A stretch of DNA of 64,000 nt, from positions 657,689 through 721,688 of the forward strand of contig CAYLUZ010000001.1 of NCBI GenBank assembly GCA_964387025.1, written 5' to 3'. This document shows, piece after piece, positions 32,708 through 41,802 of the stretch. The DNA comes from PNON01 sp964387025. Its GTDB lineage: Bacteria > Chloroflexota > Anaerolineae > Anaerolineales > Anaerolineaceae. The notes below the pieces were generated by a model. It had not been told where the DNA came from. It did no database searches and worked only from the letters and a program-made list of their open reading frames with translations. Numbering within the stretch: the stretch's first letter is position 1; the number at the start of each line of letters is the position of its first letter. The position numbers and the translations under genes were made by a program.

Positions 32708-34054
32708 TTATTTGTCCAAGGAAGGCATAACCTCCCGAACGATGAGCTTCAATCCCTTGACACCAACAACTTTTACTTTTATTCCAACTGGTAAGACCAC
32801 TTCACCTTCAGATTCAGCGCTCCATAACTCACCACCCAACTGAACACTGCCATTCGGGTCCAGCACTTCCCGGACAATACCGATCTTTTCAACAAGCGAT
32901 TCCTGCCCGGAAATAATTGGCCTTTTCCTGGCTCGAAGAGCAAACCCAACGATTATGAAGAATATTGCTCCAGTCACTAATGCCGATCCAATTACCAAAG
33001 GCACTGAAACCCTCTGAAAATCTGGTATCCCAGGGGAGTTAAATAAGACCAGGCCGCCAACGATAAAGCTTCCAATACCGGCAACGGTCAGCGCTCCATG
33101 AGTTGGAGCTTTTATATCCAGTATGAATAGTACAAAAGATAGGAGCAAAAACAATATTCCAAACCAGTTGACCGGAAGAATCCCCAACCCGTATGTTGCC
33201 AGAGCCAGGCAGACTACACCGATAAATCCAGCCACCCACCCTCCAGGGCTGGATAATTCGATCAGGATTGCCTGAACACCGATAGATAGCAGGAGGAATA
33301 CGATATTTGGGTTGGTCAACATTTGCAATAGCTGTTCTATCAGGGAGGTGTTGTACGGTACCTGAACAAGGTCTTTCGTAGATAGCACCATAGCGCCATC
33401 CACCGTATAGACCTGGAATCCATCCAATTGAGCAATCAGGTCTGATGTATCATTTGCGATGAAATCGATCAATCCGATCTTCAATGCTTCTGCTGAAGAT
33501 ACAGCTCGCGCATTTTGGATAGTGTCTTCAGCTAGAGCGATCGCTTTGGGACTTCGCCGCTCTGCCAATGAACGCACTGTCGCTTTCAGGATCTCCTTGG
33601 CTTTTGCCTGCATGGTCTGACCAATATCTTCACCCTGAGATCCTACGGGTGAGGCAGCGCCGATGGTGGTTTCCGGAGCCATGGCTGCAACATGCCCGGC
33701 AAGCGTGATCACTGTTCCGGCACTGCCAGCCATCGCACCGCGGGGAGCGATGAAAATTACAACGGGGACATGACTCCCACGAATGGCGGTGACCATACGG
33801 GTGAGAAGTTCAATTTCACCCCCGGGAGTGTTCAATTGAAAAATGACCAAGGCAGCTCCCTGGTTTTGGGCGTAAGATAAACCGCGAGTAAGATATTGCA
33901 GCATGGCTGGTGTCAACGGTCCGGAAGCATTCATCACGATCGCCTGGTTTCCGTTTTGTAAATTATTTTTTGCAAAAGCAGGTTGAGAAAGACCTAAGCT
34001 CAGGAAAATTAATAGAATGCTAAAGTTTATGAGATGAAGAGATTTTCTTTTCAT
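32708..34054 (-). CDS. NfeD-type membrane-bound ClpP-class serine protease
   Basis: A predicted 448-residue membrane protein. It has an N-terminal signal peptide (KRKS, hydrophobic core, PAFAKN) and an extracytoplasmic ClpP-like protease domain with the nucleophile Ser in 'PRGAMAGSAGTVI' and the Lys/Asp-containing 'RSLAERRSPKAIALAED'. Four or five membrane helices follow (about 220-370), and then the C-terminal NfeD OB-fold ('GIVREVLDPNGSVQLGGELW'). Long NfeD proteins degrade or regulate membrane proteins with a stomatin/flotillin-type partner, whose gene is not in view. ATG 34054 is preferred to 34069 because GAGGG lies at a good distance upstream. Confidence 0.9.
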   Translation of the reverse strand: MKRKSLHLINFSILLIFLSLGLSQPAFAKNNLQNGNQAIVMNASGPLTPAMLQYLTRGLSYAQNQGAALVIFQLNTPGGEIELLTRMVTAIRGSHVPVVIFIAPRGAMAGSAGTVITLAGHVAAMAPETTIGAASPVGSQGEDIGQTMQAKAKEILKATVRSLAERRSPKAIALAEDTIQNARAVSSAEALKIGLIDFIANDTSDLIAQLDGFQVYTVDGAMVLSTKDLVQVPYNTSLIEQLLQMLTNPNIVFLLLSIGVQAILIELSSPGGWVAGFIGVVCLALATYGLGILPVNWFGILFLLLSFVLFILDIKAPTHGALTVAGIGSFIVGGLVLFNSPGIPDFQRVSVPLVIGSALVTGAIFFIIVGFALRARKRPIISGQESLVEKIGIVREVLDPNGSVQLGGELWSAESEGEVVLPVGIKVKVVGVKGLKLIVREVMPSLDK

Positions 34055-34163
34055 TGAATTTGCCCTCATTTAAATTATAAGTCAAAATACTTGGCAAAGA
34101 ATACTATGTGTGAGGTTATCGGTCCATTATCAAAGCGAATTCCTACGCAAAGGCGGTTGGTTG

Positions 34164-34172
34164 TGATAGAAT
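34164..34172 (+). promoter_or_regulatory. Extended -10 element for tRNA-Glu
   Basis: TGATAGAAT (TGN plus TAGAAT) lies 13 bases before the mature tRNA 5' end. The -35 region at 34144-34149 (TACGCA) is weak. Confidence 0.4.
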
Positions 34173-34185
34173 CCTTGTCTGCCAA

Positions 34186-34258
34186 GCCCCCATTGTCTAG
34201 TGGCCCAGGACGTGGCCCTCTCAAGGCCAAAACGAGGATTCGAATTCCTCTGGGGGCA
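34186..34258 (+). tRNA. tRNA-Glu (anticodon CTC)
   Basis: A 73-base cloverleaf. The acceptor arms GCCCCCA (34186-34192) and TGGGGGC (34251-34257) pair fully, with discriminator A at 34258. The anticodon stem TGGCC/GGCCA encloses loop CTCTCAA, giving anticodon CTC (reads GAG). The T-arm GAGGA-TTCGAAT-TCCTC is canonical. CCA is not encoded. It is isolated between the divergent NfeD gene and the fused permease gene; a GC-rich hairpin follows. Confidence 0.95.
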
Positions 34259-34285
34259 CAAGAATCAACAATTGTTATCAAAACG

Positions 34286-34307
34286 AGGATCCCCGGAAGG
34301 GGATCCT
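34286..34307 (+). terminator. Hairpin downstream of tRNA-Glu
   Basis: AGGATCCCC, tetraloop GGAA, GGGGATCCT: nine perfect pairs starting 27 bases after the tRNA. There is no clear U-run, so it may act as a processing or 3'-end signal as well as a terminator. Confidence 0.6.
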
Positions 34308-34473
34308 ATTCGTACTCCATCGGAGGCAATTCTCCTATCTGGCAGTTACCGATGAAAATATTTTTCTCGATAAATGTTCAGAGTTAGAAATGATTCGTTG
34401 GATTGAATACTATAATATGTTAAGATTCATTGTATCATCTTGAATCTGCAGGGTCACTTTCATTTTTTATGTT

Positions 34474-34482
34474 TGGTATAGT
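34474..34482 (+). promoter_or_regulatory. Extended -10 element for the fused permease gene
   Basis: TGGTATAGT (TGN plus TATAGT at 34477-34482), 32 bases before the first ATG. No good -35 is seen. Confidence 0.35.
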
Positions 34483-34514
34483 ATTAAGCAAGTAATTTCT
34501 ATATAAATACTTGG

Positions 34515-37331
34515 ATGGAAAAAATGGAAGATAAATTCACCTTCTTGGATAACATACCATCATCATCGAAGAATAAAGAAATTCCTCAATCCTTGAAAAA
34601 GGATATTTCCATCAAAGCAAATATCTCTCGTCTATCTACTGTATTTAATATATTTCGCTACTTACTAAAAAAAGCATTATTAATCTCAATCACCATTTTT
34701 GTGGGAATATTCATTACTGTAATAATCATTAATCGTCCGGTATCATTAGGCTTCCGAAAAAATCCCCCCCAGCTGGAAACAAACTTGCGAAAGCAAATTT
34801 CGCAAGCCTTGGACATATATAAGTTTGATAATCCCACTTTTTATAAGCTCTCAGAAACAGAGCAAGATCAGGTCATTACTACAATGGAAGCGAAATTGAC
34901 CGAGGAGCTAGGTTTAAATCTACCTTACTGGCCGCGGCATCTACTGTGGACTTTCAATTCCATGAAATTCGATTGGGGTGAATTACGGAATGTAAGTATC
35001 AACCTATTGCCCATGCTGGGCTTTGGGCGGTCATACATGAGTTTGAATGATATTATCGTAAAGCACATGCCTAACACCATGCTTTTGGCTGCAACGGCTA
35101 ACATCCTTATCTTTCTTTTTGGAGTTCCACTTTCTCTTAGTCTTTCAAGAAAATATGGCAGCAGGTTGGATAAATTATTTGCATTACTGGCACCAATATT
35201 TTCCATTCCAAGCTGGGTTATTGGAATCATATTGATTTCTATTTTTGCATTTCAATTTCGCTTACTGCCATTTGGGGGAATGCTGGATACACTTCCACCG
35301 GACAACCCGATAGGTTACATTCCCATCATCGCCAAACACATGGTATTACCTGTCATGGCAATTTTCCTCAGCATGTTCTTTCAACTTGTTTATTCCTGGC
35401 GCACATATTTCCTGATTTATTCAGAGGAAGATTACGTAATCCTGGGGAAGGCAATTGGCTTACCAGCCAATAAGCTGCAGAAACAATATGTCCTAAAACC
35501 AGCATTTCAATATATCCTTACCAGCTTTTCCATGATGTTGGTCACGTTCTGGCAAATGACCATGGCTTTGGAGGTGATCTTCAATTGGCCAGGGATTGGA
35601 TGGCTTTTTATTAAGGTTGGCTTGCCTAATTTTTGGGGAGAAAATATGTACCCGGGCGAGATGATCGTTGCAATCTCTCTGATCGTCATTTTCGCCTACA
35701 TTCTTGGATTTGTTGTATTTCTTCTGGAGATCATTTATGTAGTGGTGGATCCGCGGATCCACATGATGAAAAATGAAGCTTCCCTTCACCAGAAAAAAAG
35801 CTGGTGGAAAGTGAAAAGACCCCATCAGAAGTATGTTCCACATATAAAACCCGAGATTTACAAAACAAGTAGCACTCAAGGCAATCAAATAAACATCAAC
35901 ATAATCTCCAAGTTTGAAGAAGCGAAATATTTCCTTTCGAAGGTGTGGTCAGGAATCAAAGCCGCTTGGATCCAGATAATACATTATCCTGCTGCCATGT
36001 TCGGGCTGGTCATCATCTTATTGTTATTCCTGGGTTCTCTTTATGCTGTGTTCGGATTGCCATATGCAAAAATAGGCTCGGAATGGCTCGGAAGCCCAAT
36101 GACTGGACAACCGCTTGTACCAAAAACCGCCCTTCCAACATGGATAAATCTATTTAAAGAAAAAGATTATCTTTCCACATTGATCCTGGATAGTAAACAA
36201 GGGGAAACAACGCGCGTTGAAACTCCCTTAGACAAGGATACAAAGCAGATTTCCCTAACTTATACTTTTGATTACAATTATGGAGATTTTCCGACAGAAG
36301 TGTTCCTATACCTGGATGGAAATTACAGTATTAAGCGGCCTTTTGCATCTTTAGTTTGGACAACTCCGGATGGCAGGGAGTTCAAATTGAAAAACACCGC
36401 AGTAATTCCTGGTACGACTTACAATGTGGCTGATAGTATTTCGATTCGAAGGATTGTTAACAATAATCCTCAGCTCCAGAAATGGTTTACGTTTGGCCAG
36501 ATCTATCCCACCCCTGCATTTTATGTTTTGTTTGCTGACCCAAACCTGGATTATGCGAAAGTAGTTCCAGGGCGATATACCCTTCATTTGAGTGGAATGA
36601 CTTTTGAAAAAGATAGCGATATCCAGGCGAAATTAGTCATGCTTGGGCAAGTTTATGGATTGGCTGGAACGGACAATATGCGGCGGGATTTATTGACTCC
36701 ACTTTTGTGGGGTATGCCAATTGCACTCGGGGTTGGTTTGTTCGGAGCAATTATCACCACCATTATTTCCATGATCCTTTCTGCGGCCGGGGTTTGGTTT
36801 GGCGGATGGGTGGATAATTTGATTCAGCGATTGACTGAGGTCAACCTGGTTTTACCCATCCTGGCTATGAGTGTGCTGGCATATGCATATTTGGGAGTTA
36901 ATCTGTGGGTTATTTTGATAATAATTGTCCTTTTGAACGTATTTGGCAGCCCGACCAAGAATTTTCGTGCTGCTTTCCTGGTTATCAAAGAAGCACCATA
37001 TATAGAAGCTGCTCAGTCTTATGGGGCTAGCAATTCCAGAATTATTATGCGTTATATGTTGCCGCGAATAATCCCAACTATGATTCCACAATTGATTATC
37101 CTGATTCCAAGTTTTGTCTTTATTGAGGTTACGTTGGGGTTGTTTAATATCAACACCGGTTATCCGACCTGGGGCACAATTATTTACCAGGCGATCGAAG
37201 CGGGGGCACTTTACCATGGTCAATACCGGTTACTGGAACCTTTGGCTTTGGTACTTCTTACTGGTATTTCTTTTTCGTTGTTTGGTTTTACACTTGAAAA
37301 GATATTAAACCCTCGATTGTTAAATGAGTGA
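34515..37331 (+). CDS. Fused oligopeptide-type ABC transporter permease (DppB-DppC in one chain) with inserted domain
   Basis: 938 residues, about twice a normal permease. The first half (about 50-425) is DppB-like: a first helix near 53-75, a large loop, then 'HMPNTMLLAATANILIFLFG' and 'LGKAIGLPANKLQKQYVLKPA' (the EAA-type ATPase contact loop), ending 'VVDPRIHMMKNE'. A cytoplasmic linker follows. The second half (about 470-938) is DppC-like, with the hallmark 'GTDNMRRDLLTPLLWG' and 'APYIEAAQSYGASNSRIIMRYMLP' (second EAA loop). Between its first helix and the GTD motif lies an extra segment of about 190 residues, rich in beta-strands, on the outside. No ATPase gene is near. It may work with the binding protein at 25020-27149. 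The second ATG at 34524 is an alternative start. Confidence 0.88.
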   Translation: MEKMEDKFTFLDNIPSSSKNKEIPQSLKKDISIKANISRLSTVFNIFRYLLKKALLISITIFVGIFITVIIINRPVSLGFRKNPPQLETNLRKQISQALDIYKFDNPTFYKLSETEQDQVITTMEAKLTEELGLNLPYWPRHLLWTFNSMKFDWGELRNVSINLLPMLGFGRSYMSLNDIIVKHMPNTMLLAATANILIFLFGVPLSLSLSRKYGSRLDKLFALLAPIFSIPSWVIGIILISIFAFQFRLLPFGGMLDTLPPDNPIGYIPIIAKHMVLPVMAIFLSMFFQLVYSWRTYFLIYSEEDYVILGKAIGLPANKLQKQYVLKPAFQYILTSFSMMLVTFWQMTMALEVIFNWPGIGWLFIKVGLPNFWGENMYPGEMIVAISLIVIFAYILGFVVFLLEIIYVVVDPRIHMMKNEASLHQKKSWWKVKRPHQKYVPHIKPEIYKTSSTQGNQININIISKFEEAKYFLSKVWSGIKAAWIQIIHYPAAMFGLVIILLLFLGSLYAVFGLPYAKIGSEWLGSPMTGQPLVPKTALPTWINLFKEKDYLSTLILDSKQGETTRVETPLDKDTKQISLTYTFDYNYGDFPTEVFLYLDGNYSIKRPFASLVWTTPDGREFKLKNTAVIPGTTYNVADSISIRRIVNNNPQLQKWFTFGQIYPTPAFYVLFADPNLDYAKVVPGRYTLHLSGMTFEKDSDIQAKLVMLGQVYGLAGTDNMRRDLLTPLLWGMPIALGVGLFGAIITTIISMILSAAGVWFGGWVDNLIQRLTEVNLVLPILAMSVLAYAYLGVNLWVILIIIVLLNVFGSPTKNFRAAFLVIKEAPYIEAAQSYGASNSRIIMRYMLPRIIPTMIPQLIILIPSFVFIEVTLGLFNINTGYPTWGTIIYQAIEAGALYHGQYRLLEPLALVLLTGISFSLFGFTLEKILNPRLLNE

Positions 37332-37361
37332 TTCCAGAAAAGTGTAAACCATTAGGAAAGG

Positions 37362-37367
37362 TATAAT
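37362..37367 (+). promoter_or_regulatory. Possible -10 element for the aldo/keto reductase gene
   Basis: A perfect TATAAT 26 bases before the start codon; a matching -35 is not evident. Confidence 0.3.
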
Positions 37368-37392
37368 TTATTAATAGTATTATGGAGGACAG

Positions 37393-38355
37393 ATGAACTA
37401 CAGACATTTAGGAAAAGCAGGAATAAAAGTAAGCGAACTTTCACTTGGCGCATGGGTCACTTATGGTGGTCAGGTGGGTGAGACAGTTGCTAGGGAGTGC
37501 ATGATCGCTGCTTACGAGAATGGGGTAAACTTTTTTGATAATGCTGAAGCCTATGCAAATGGGAAAGCAGAAGTCGTTATGGGAAATGTTCTCAAACAAA
37601 CAGGTTGGAGGCGTGAGTCATACGTCATTTCAACCAAGATATTCTGGGGTGGGGAAGGCCCGAATGATAAAGGGCTAAGTTATAAGCATATTGTTGAAGG
37701 GGCAAACAAAGCGCTTAAGCGAATGCAAATGGAATATGTGGATTTTATTTTTGCCCACCGGCCGGATCCTGAAACCCCCATTGAAGAGACAGTCCGGGCG
37801 ATGGATCTGATCATTCGGCAGGGTAAAGCATTCTACTGGGGTACATCTGAGTGGAACGCTGCTGATATTATGAAAGCTGATTCCATTGCCAGGCAATACA
37901 ATCTGACTCCTCCCAGTATGGAACAGCCGCAATACAATATGCTGGTTCGAGAAAAAGTGGAGAAAGAATTTGCCCCTTTATATAAAGAACTTGGTTATGG
38001 AACGACCATCTGGTCTCCCCTGGCTTCAGGTATCCTGACAGGAAAATATAATGATGGTATACCGGATGACAGCCGAATGGCTCTAAAAGGATATGGATGG
38101 CTAAGGAAAGAACTGACAGAGGAAAAAATAAAAATTGTACGTCATTTGAAAACAGTTACAGATGATCTCGGAATTAGCTTACCTCAACTTGCTCTCGCCT
38201 GGTGCCTTAAGAATCCCAACGTGTCCACAGTAATAACGGGAGCGAGCCGGGTGGAACAGGTACACCAGAATATGAAAGCTTTGGATGCGGTTTCCATGCT
38301 GACCAAGGAAGTCATGGGCAGGATTGAAGGGATATTAGGGAATAAACCTGAATGA
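37393..38355 (+). CDS. Aldo/keto reductase, potassium-channel beta-subunit-like
   Basis: A 320-residue NADPH-dependent (beta/alpha)8 oxidoreductase. The catalytic tetrad is visible: Asp/Tyr in 'FFDNAEAYANGKAEVVMG', Lys in 'VISTKIFWGG' and His in 'DFIFAHRPDPETP'. The C-terminal cofactor-binding piece is 'NVSTVITGASRVEQVHQN'. 'WSPLASGILTGKYNDG' and 'MEQPQYNML' place it in the Kv-beta/YghZ-like branch. The ribosome-binding site is GGAGG. The substrate is unknown; these enzymes usually reduce aldehydes such as methylglyoxal. It ends one base before the convergent phosphatase gene. Confidence 0.92.
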   Translation: MNYRHLGKAGIKVSELSLGAWVTYGGQVGETVARECMIAAYENGVNFFDNAEAYANGKAEVVMGNVLKQTGWRRESYVISTKIFWGGEGPNDKGLSYKHIVEGANKALKRMQMEYVDFIFAHRPDPETPIEETVRAMDLIIRQGKAFYWGTSEWNAADIMKADSIARQYNLTPPSMEQPQYNMLVREKVEKEFAPLYKELGYGTTIWSPLASGILTGKYNDGIPDDSRMALKGYGWLRKELTEEKIKIVRHLKTVTDDLGISLPQLALAWCLKNPNVSTVITGASRVEQVHQNMKALDAVSMLTKEVMGRIEGILGNKPE

Positions 38356-38356
38356 T

Positions 38357-39007
38357 TTAATCCTTACTTATCTTTGTATTTGAAGAACTAACCAATCTGG
38401 GCTGCCATTGATATGGCAGCTTTAAATTTAAGCCATCCAGATAAATGCGATCCTTCTTAATGATAAGAATACTCAGCGATGCCGGATCAACAGAAAAACT
38501 ATAATATCTTCTCATCGGAGCATCCATCGCTTTTGCCAGCAACAGTTTGATGCAGTCGGAATGAGAGAAGATTGCCACGATTGCATGTTCATCGTGTGTG
38601 TTAATAATTGTCTTCAAAGCATCCCATAAACGCACCTGGGCATCAGCAAAAGGTTCCCCATCTGGAAATGTATGATTTTCAGGATCTTCCCTGAGCTTTT
38701 TCCAGATCGGATCTTCATTTATTTCATTAAAATCCTTCCCGGTCCAAGACCCGGTGTTCATCTCAATAAATCCCTTGTGGATATCCACACTGAGGTTAAG
38801 TTTTTCTGCCAGAGGAGTTGCTGTTTCAACCGCTCTTTCCAGTGGACTGGATATGATTGATGCGATCTGAACATCCTTTAGGCTTTCTGCTACAAGCAGC
38901 GCCTGGTTTTTACCAGCTTCATTCAGATGGATTCCTGTAAGATGACCGGGGAGATATTTACTGAGCGATTCATTATCGCCGTGTCGTATTAGAAGGATAG
39001 TTGTCAT
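38357..39007 (-). CDS. Histidine phosphatase (phosphoglycerate-mutase-like) family protein
   Basis: A 216-residue cytoplasmic phosphatase. The phospho-accepting motif 'LIRHGDNE' (RHG) is at the N-terminus, 'SSPLERAVETA' supplies the second Arg, 'IEMNTGSWTGKDF' matches the RHG-family E-x-x-x-G-x-W region, and the second catalytic His is in 'AIFSHSDCIKLLL'. The substrate cannot be assigned (alpha-ribazole phosphate, sugar phosphates and others are possible). The gene starts inside the 3' end of rarA (35-base overlap), so expression is probably coupled. Confidence 0.88.
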   Translation of the reverse strand: MTTILLIRHGDNESLSKYLPGHLTGIHLNEAGKNQALLVAESLKDVQIASIISSPLERAVETATPLAEKLNLSVDIHKGFIEMNTGSWTGKDFNEINEDPIWKKLREDPENHTFPDGEPFADAQVRLWDALKTIINTHDEHAIVAIFSHSDCIKLLLAKAMDAPMRRYYSFSVDPASLSILIIKKDRIYLDGLNLKLPYQWQPRLVSSSNTKISKD

Positions 39008-40391
39008 TAATTTTTCCTTTTGGCTCCCTATTTTTTGAAATCCCTATAGCATTTTGTTTCTCTTCTAAACCATCAATGGTTTTTTCACGGTTAATGATTC
39101 TTGAATGAATTTCCTTTTCATAGCCCTGATCTGATGGCTCATAGAATTTCATTCCCTGGTAAGCATCCGGCAAGTATTGCTGATTCACATGGTGCTCGGG
39201 GAAATCATGCGGATAAAGATATCCCTTGCCATGCCCCAGCGCAGCCGCATCCCGGTTGTTATCCATTAAATGATTGGGGACATTCGCTGCCCCTTCTTTA
39301 TTGATTAATTCCAACGCTTTAAAATATGCCCCTACTGAATTAGACTTGGCTGCCGTTGCCAGATATAGAGTGGCCTCTGCGAGAGGGTAGACACCTTCCG
39401 GTAGGCCAATATAATCAAATGCAGATGCTGCAGCCGTAGCGACAACCAACCCATTGGGATCTGCCAGTCCGATATCTTCACCCGCAAGAACGATCAACCT
39501 TCGCAAAATAAAGCGGGGATCCTCTCCTGCCTGGATCATCTTAGCCAACCAGAACAAGGCGGCATCAGGGTCTGACCCGCGAATAGATTTGATAAAAGCA
39601 GAAATGGTATCGTAATGGGCATCGCCGTCTTTATCATAGAGAACAGCCCTTTGCTGGATCGATTCCTGGGCAACTTCCAGGGTGATCTGAATATTCCCGA
39701 TTGCATCCGGTGGGGTTGAGAATACAGCCAATTCCAGCGCATTCAGAGCATTGCGGGCATCTCCTCCAGCAGTACGAGCTAGGTGTGCACGGGCATCGTC
39801 CCAGAGCTTGACCGGCATCGACCCCAGCCCTTTTCCTTGATCGTGGACGGCGCGGTTAAGGATTTCTTGAATGTGTTTTTCCTCCAAAGAATTCAATTGA
39901 AATATCCGGCTGCGAGAAACCAGAGCTTTGATCACTTCAAAGTAAGGATTCTCAGTGGTCGCCCCAATGAGTGTTAACACGCCACTCTCAACATGCTGCA
40001 ACAAGGCGTCCTGTTGGGCTTTATTCCAACGGTGAACTTCATCAACGAATAAGATGGTTCTAATGTTATATAATTTTCGCCTCTCCTGTGCTTCAGAGAT
40101 CACGCGGCGTAATTCACCAACACCAGCCAGAACCGCGGAAATGGTCTCGAAGTGGCTTTTTGTGGTCAGCGCAATGACCTGTGCCAAAGTGGTCTTTCCA
40201 GTTCCAGGTGGACCCCAGAGCAATATGGATGAAAAAAGCTTATCTGCTTCTATCGCCCGACGTAACAGTTTGCCTTCCCCGACGATATGATCCTGCCCGA
40301 TAATTTCATTCAGCGATTGTGGGCGCATACGGGCAGCCAGGGGAGCTTCCTGTCGTAATTTTTTCTCGAGAGAATGTTCAAATAGATCCAT
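38973..40391 (-). CDS. rarA: Replication-associated recombination AAA+ ATPase RarA (MgsA)
   Basis: A 472-residue clamp-loader-like AAA+ protein that acts at stalled forks. It has Walker A 'GPPGTGKTTLAQ', Walker B 'TILFVDEVHRWNK', sensor 1 'LIGATTENPYF', the arginine-finger region 'LVSRSRIFQLN', the C-terminal tetramerisation domain ('RGSDPDAALFWLAKMIQAGEDP') and 'NLPNHLMD'-like 'NVPNHLMDNNRDAAALGHGKGY'. The length is slightly above the usual 440, with a charged C-terminal tail that overlaps the phosphatase gene. Confidence 0.95.
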   Translation of the reverse strand: MDLFEHSLEKKLRQEAPLAARMRPQSLNEIIGQDHIVGEGKLLRRAIEADKLFSSILLWGPPGTGKTTLAQVIALTTKSHFETISAVLAGVGELRRVISEAQERRKLYNIRTILFVDEVHRWNKAQQDALLQHVESGVLTLIGATTENPYFEVIKALVSRSRIFQLNSLEEKHIQEILNRAVHDQGKGLGSMPVKLWDDARAHLARTAGGDARNALNALELAVFSTPPDAIGNIQITLEVAQESIQQRAVLYDKDGDAHYDTISAFIKSIRGSDPDAALFWLAKMIQAGEDPRFILRRLIVLAGEDIGLADPNGLVVATAAASAFDYIGLPEGVYPLAEATLYLATAAKSNSVGAYFKALELINKEGAANVPNHLMDNNRDAAALGHGKGYLYPHDFPEHHVNQQYLPDAYQGMKFYEPSDQGYEKEIHSRIINREKTIDGLEEKQNAIGISKNREPKGKINDNYPSNTTRR

Positions 40392-40493
40392 TCAACCACC
40401 TTTTCATCCACACTAAAAATGAAACCATATATCCTATTGTAATATCCTTTAACCATTATCAGTTACCCTCATGCATATTCCAGGTATGGGAAT

Positions 40494-40534
40494 AAAAAGA
40501 TATCCACTCTTGATAACAGCGTGGATATCTTTTT
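40494..40534 (-). terminator. Rho-independent terminator after the REC-CpaE-like gene
   Basis: AAAAAGATATCCAC (40494-40507) pairs perfectly with GTGGATATCTTTTT (40521-40534), 13-base loop, with a U-run in both directions. On the minus strand it follows the REC-CpaE-like stop by 19 bases. Confidence 0.8.
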
Positions 40535-40552
40535 AAGGAGTATTAATGGTAA

Positions 40553-41758
40553 TTATCCTTTAAGCCTTTTCATGGTCCTGTGCCAGGCTTTGGTTGGATT
40601 CACGGGTGGGACTGTTCGGTCTTCTTCTTTGCTCATCCCAAATGCCAGGTTTTCTATCATCTCTGAGATTTCTTCTTCTGGTTTTGAAGCAAGAAATGGT
40701 TTCCCGTAGTTTATGGCTTCAATGGTGATATCCGGAGCAAATGGAAGAATAATATCCACTGAATGGTGCAAAGCAACTTCGATATTCTTTCTGGCTAATC
40801 CGTGTCTTTCAAATATCCAATTCATTATTAATGTTATCTTTTCAAGGTCATATTCTAATTTCTTATAGGTTTCTATTGCTGCAGCCGCTGCACGAATCGA
40901 AGCCATTTCAGGAGCAATTACAATCACGATGCTGTCAGCAAGGTCAAGGGTACTAAAGGAAATTTCTCCAAAATCATGCGGTAGGTCTATGACTATATAG
41001 TCATATTGTTTACGTAGCAATTTCATACAGGCTTTAAAATGCTCAATCGTTAGGAGGACTGCCTCCGGTGGAAAGGTGGGTGCGGCAATGTAGTCGAATC
41101 CGAGGTCATGTTGGTTGATGATAGTCTGTAAAGCAGCAAGATCGATTTCCTCGGGTTTAAAATTAACGATATCTGCCCAAGTTCGGCGCAGGGTACCATT
41201 GACCATTAATGCAACTTGACCAGAGGTGAGTACAAGATCCAGTACTATCGTTGGCTTAGCCCATAAACCGGCAATCCCGACTCCCAGATTGACAGCTAAG
41301 GTACTGCTGCCAGAACCTCCCCTCAGGCTGTGAACCGCAATAATTTTCCCGTTTTTCTCTTTCCGGTCTTGCGGGGTCATTTTATAAGATTGTACTTTTC
41401 GAAGAAGGGTCCCTACCCGTGCAACGAGTTCAGGAGGGGCAAATGGTTTGGTCATATAGTCATCGGCTCCAGCTTCGAAACCAGCCAATTTTTCGTCAAG
41501 ATCAGCTTGGGCGGTCAGCATTAGAATTGGTGTTTGAGCAAATTTTGGGTTTCTCCTCAATCGACGGACGACATCGTAACCATCCATAACTGGCATCATT
41601 ACATCACAGATAACCATTTCAGGGTCAATCGAATTGGCCTGTGTCAATCCAAGGAGTCCATCATTTGCATAGAAAAGCTCGTACCCGAGCGGTTCCAATG
41701 TATGTCCGATCATTTTTTGAAATATTGAATCATCATCAATAACCAATATTCTTGCCAT
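40553..41758 (-). CDS. Receiver domain fused to CpaE/TadZ-like (MinD-family) ATPase
   Basis: A 401-residue two-domain protein. Residues 1-120 are a CheY-like receiver ('ILVIDDDS', Asp52 in 'VICDVMMPVMDG', 'LTAQAD', 'MTKPF'). From about 138 it is a ParA/MinD-type ATPase domain: the P-loop reads RGGSGSST (146-153) in place of KGGxGKT/S, the degenerate form typical of CpaE/TadZ, followed by 'IVIDLPHDFGEIS' and 'VIVIAPEMASIRAA'. CpaE/TadZ proteins position type IV/Tad pilus secretion machines. No tad genes are in view. The start at 41758 follows GGAGGTAAC; an upstream ATG at 41803 would overlap the kinase gene. It is directly downstream of a hybrid kinase, so the kinase probably signals to this receiver. 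Confidence 0.88.
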   Translation of the reverse strand: MARILVIDDDSIFQKMIGHTLEPLGYELFYANDGLLGLTQANSIDPEMVICDVMMPVMDGYDVVRRLRRNPKFAQTPILMLTAQADLDEKLAGFEAGADDYMTKPFAPPELVARVGTLLRKVQSYKMTPQDRKEKNGKIIAVHSLRGGSGSSTLAVNLGVGIAGLWAKPTIVLDLVLTSGQVALMVNGTLRRTWADIVNFKPEEIDLAALQTIINQHDLGFDYIAAPTFPPEAVLLTIEHFKACMKLLRKQYDYIVIDLPHDFGEISFSTLDLADSIVIVIAPEMASIRAAAAAIETYKKLEYDLEKITLIMNWIFERHGLARKNIEVALHHSVDIILPFAPDITIEAINYGKPFLASKPEEEISEMIENLAFGMSKEEDRTVPPVNPTKAWHRTMKRLKG

Positions 41759-41802
41759 GTTACCTCCAAAAACCCATTTACCCAGAAAAACAGCTAATAC
41801 CA

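Noticed and set aside
34091..34387. 98-residue plus-strand ORF covering the tRNA
   Set aside because: It overlaps tRNA-Glu and its hairpin completely, and the protein sequence is not plausible; the tRNA explains the region.
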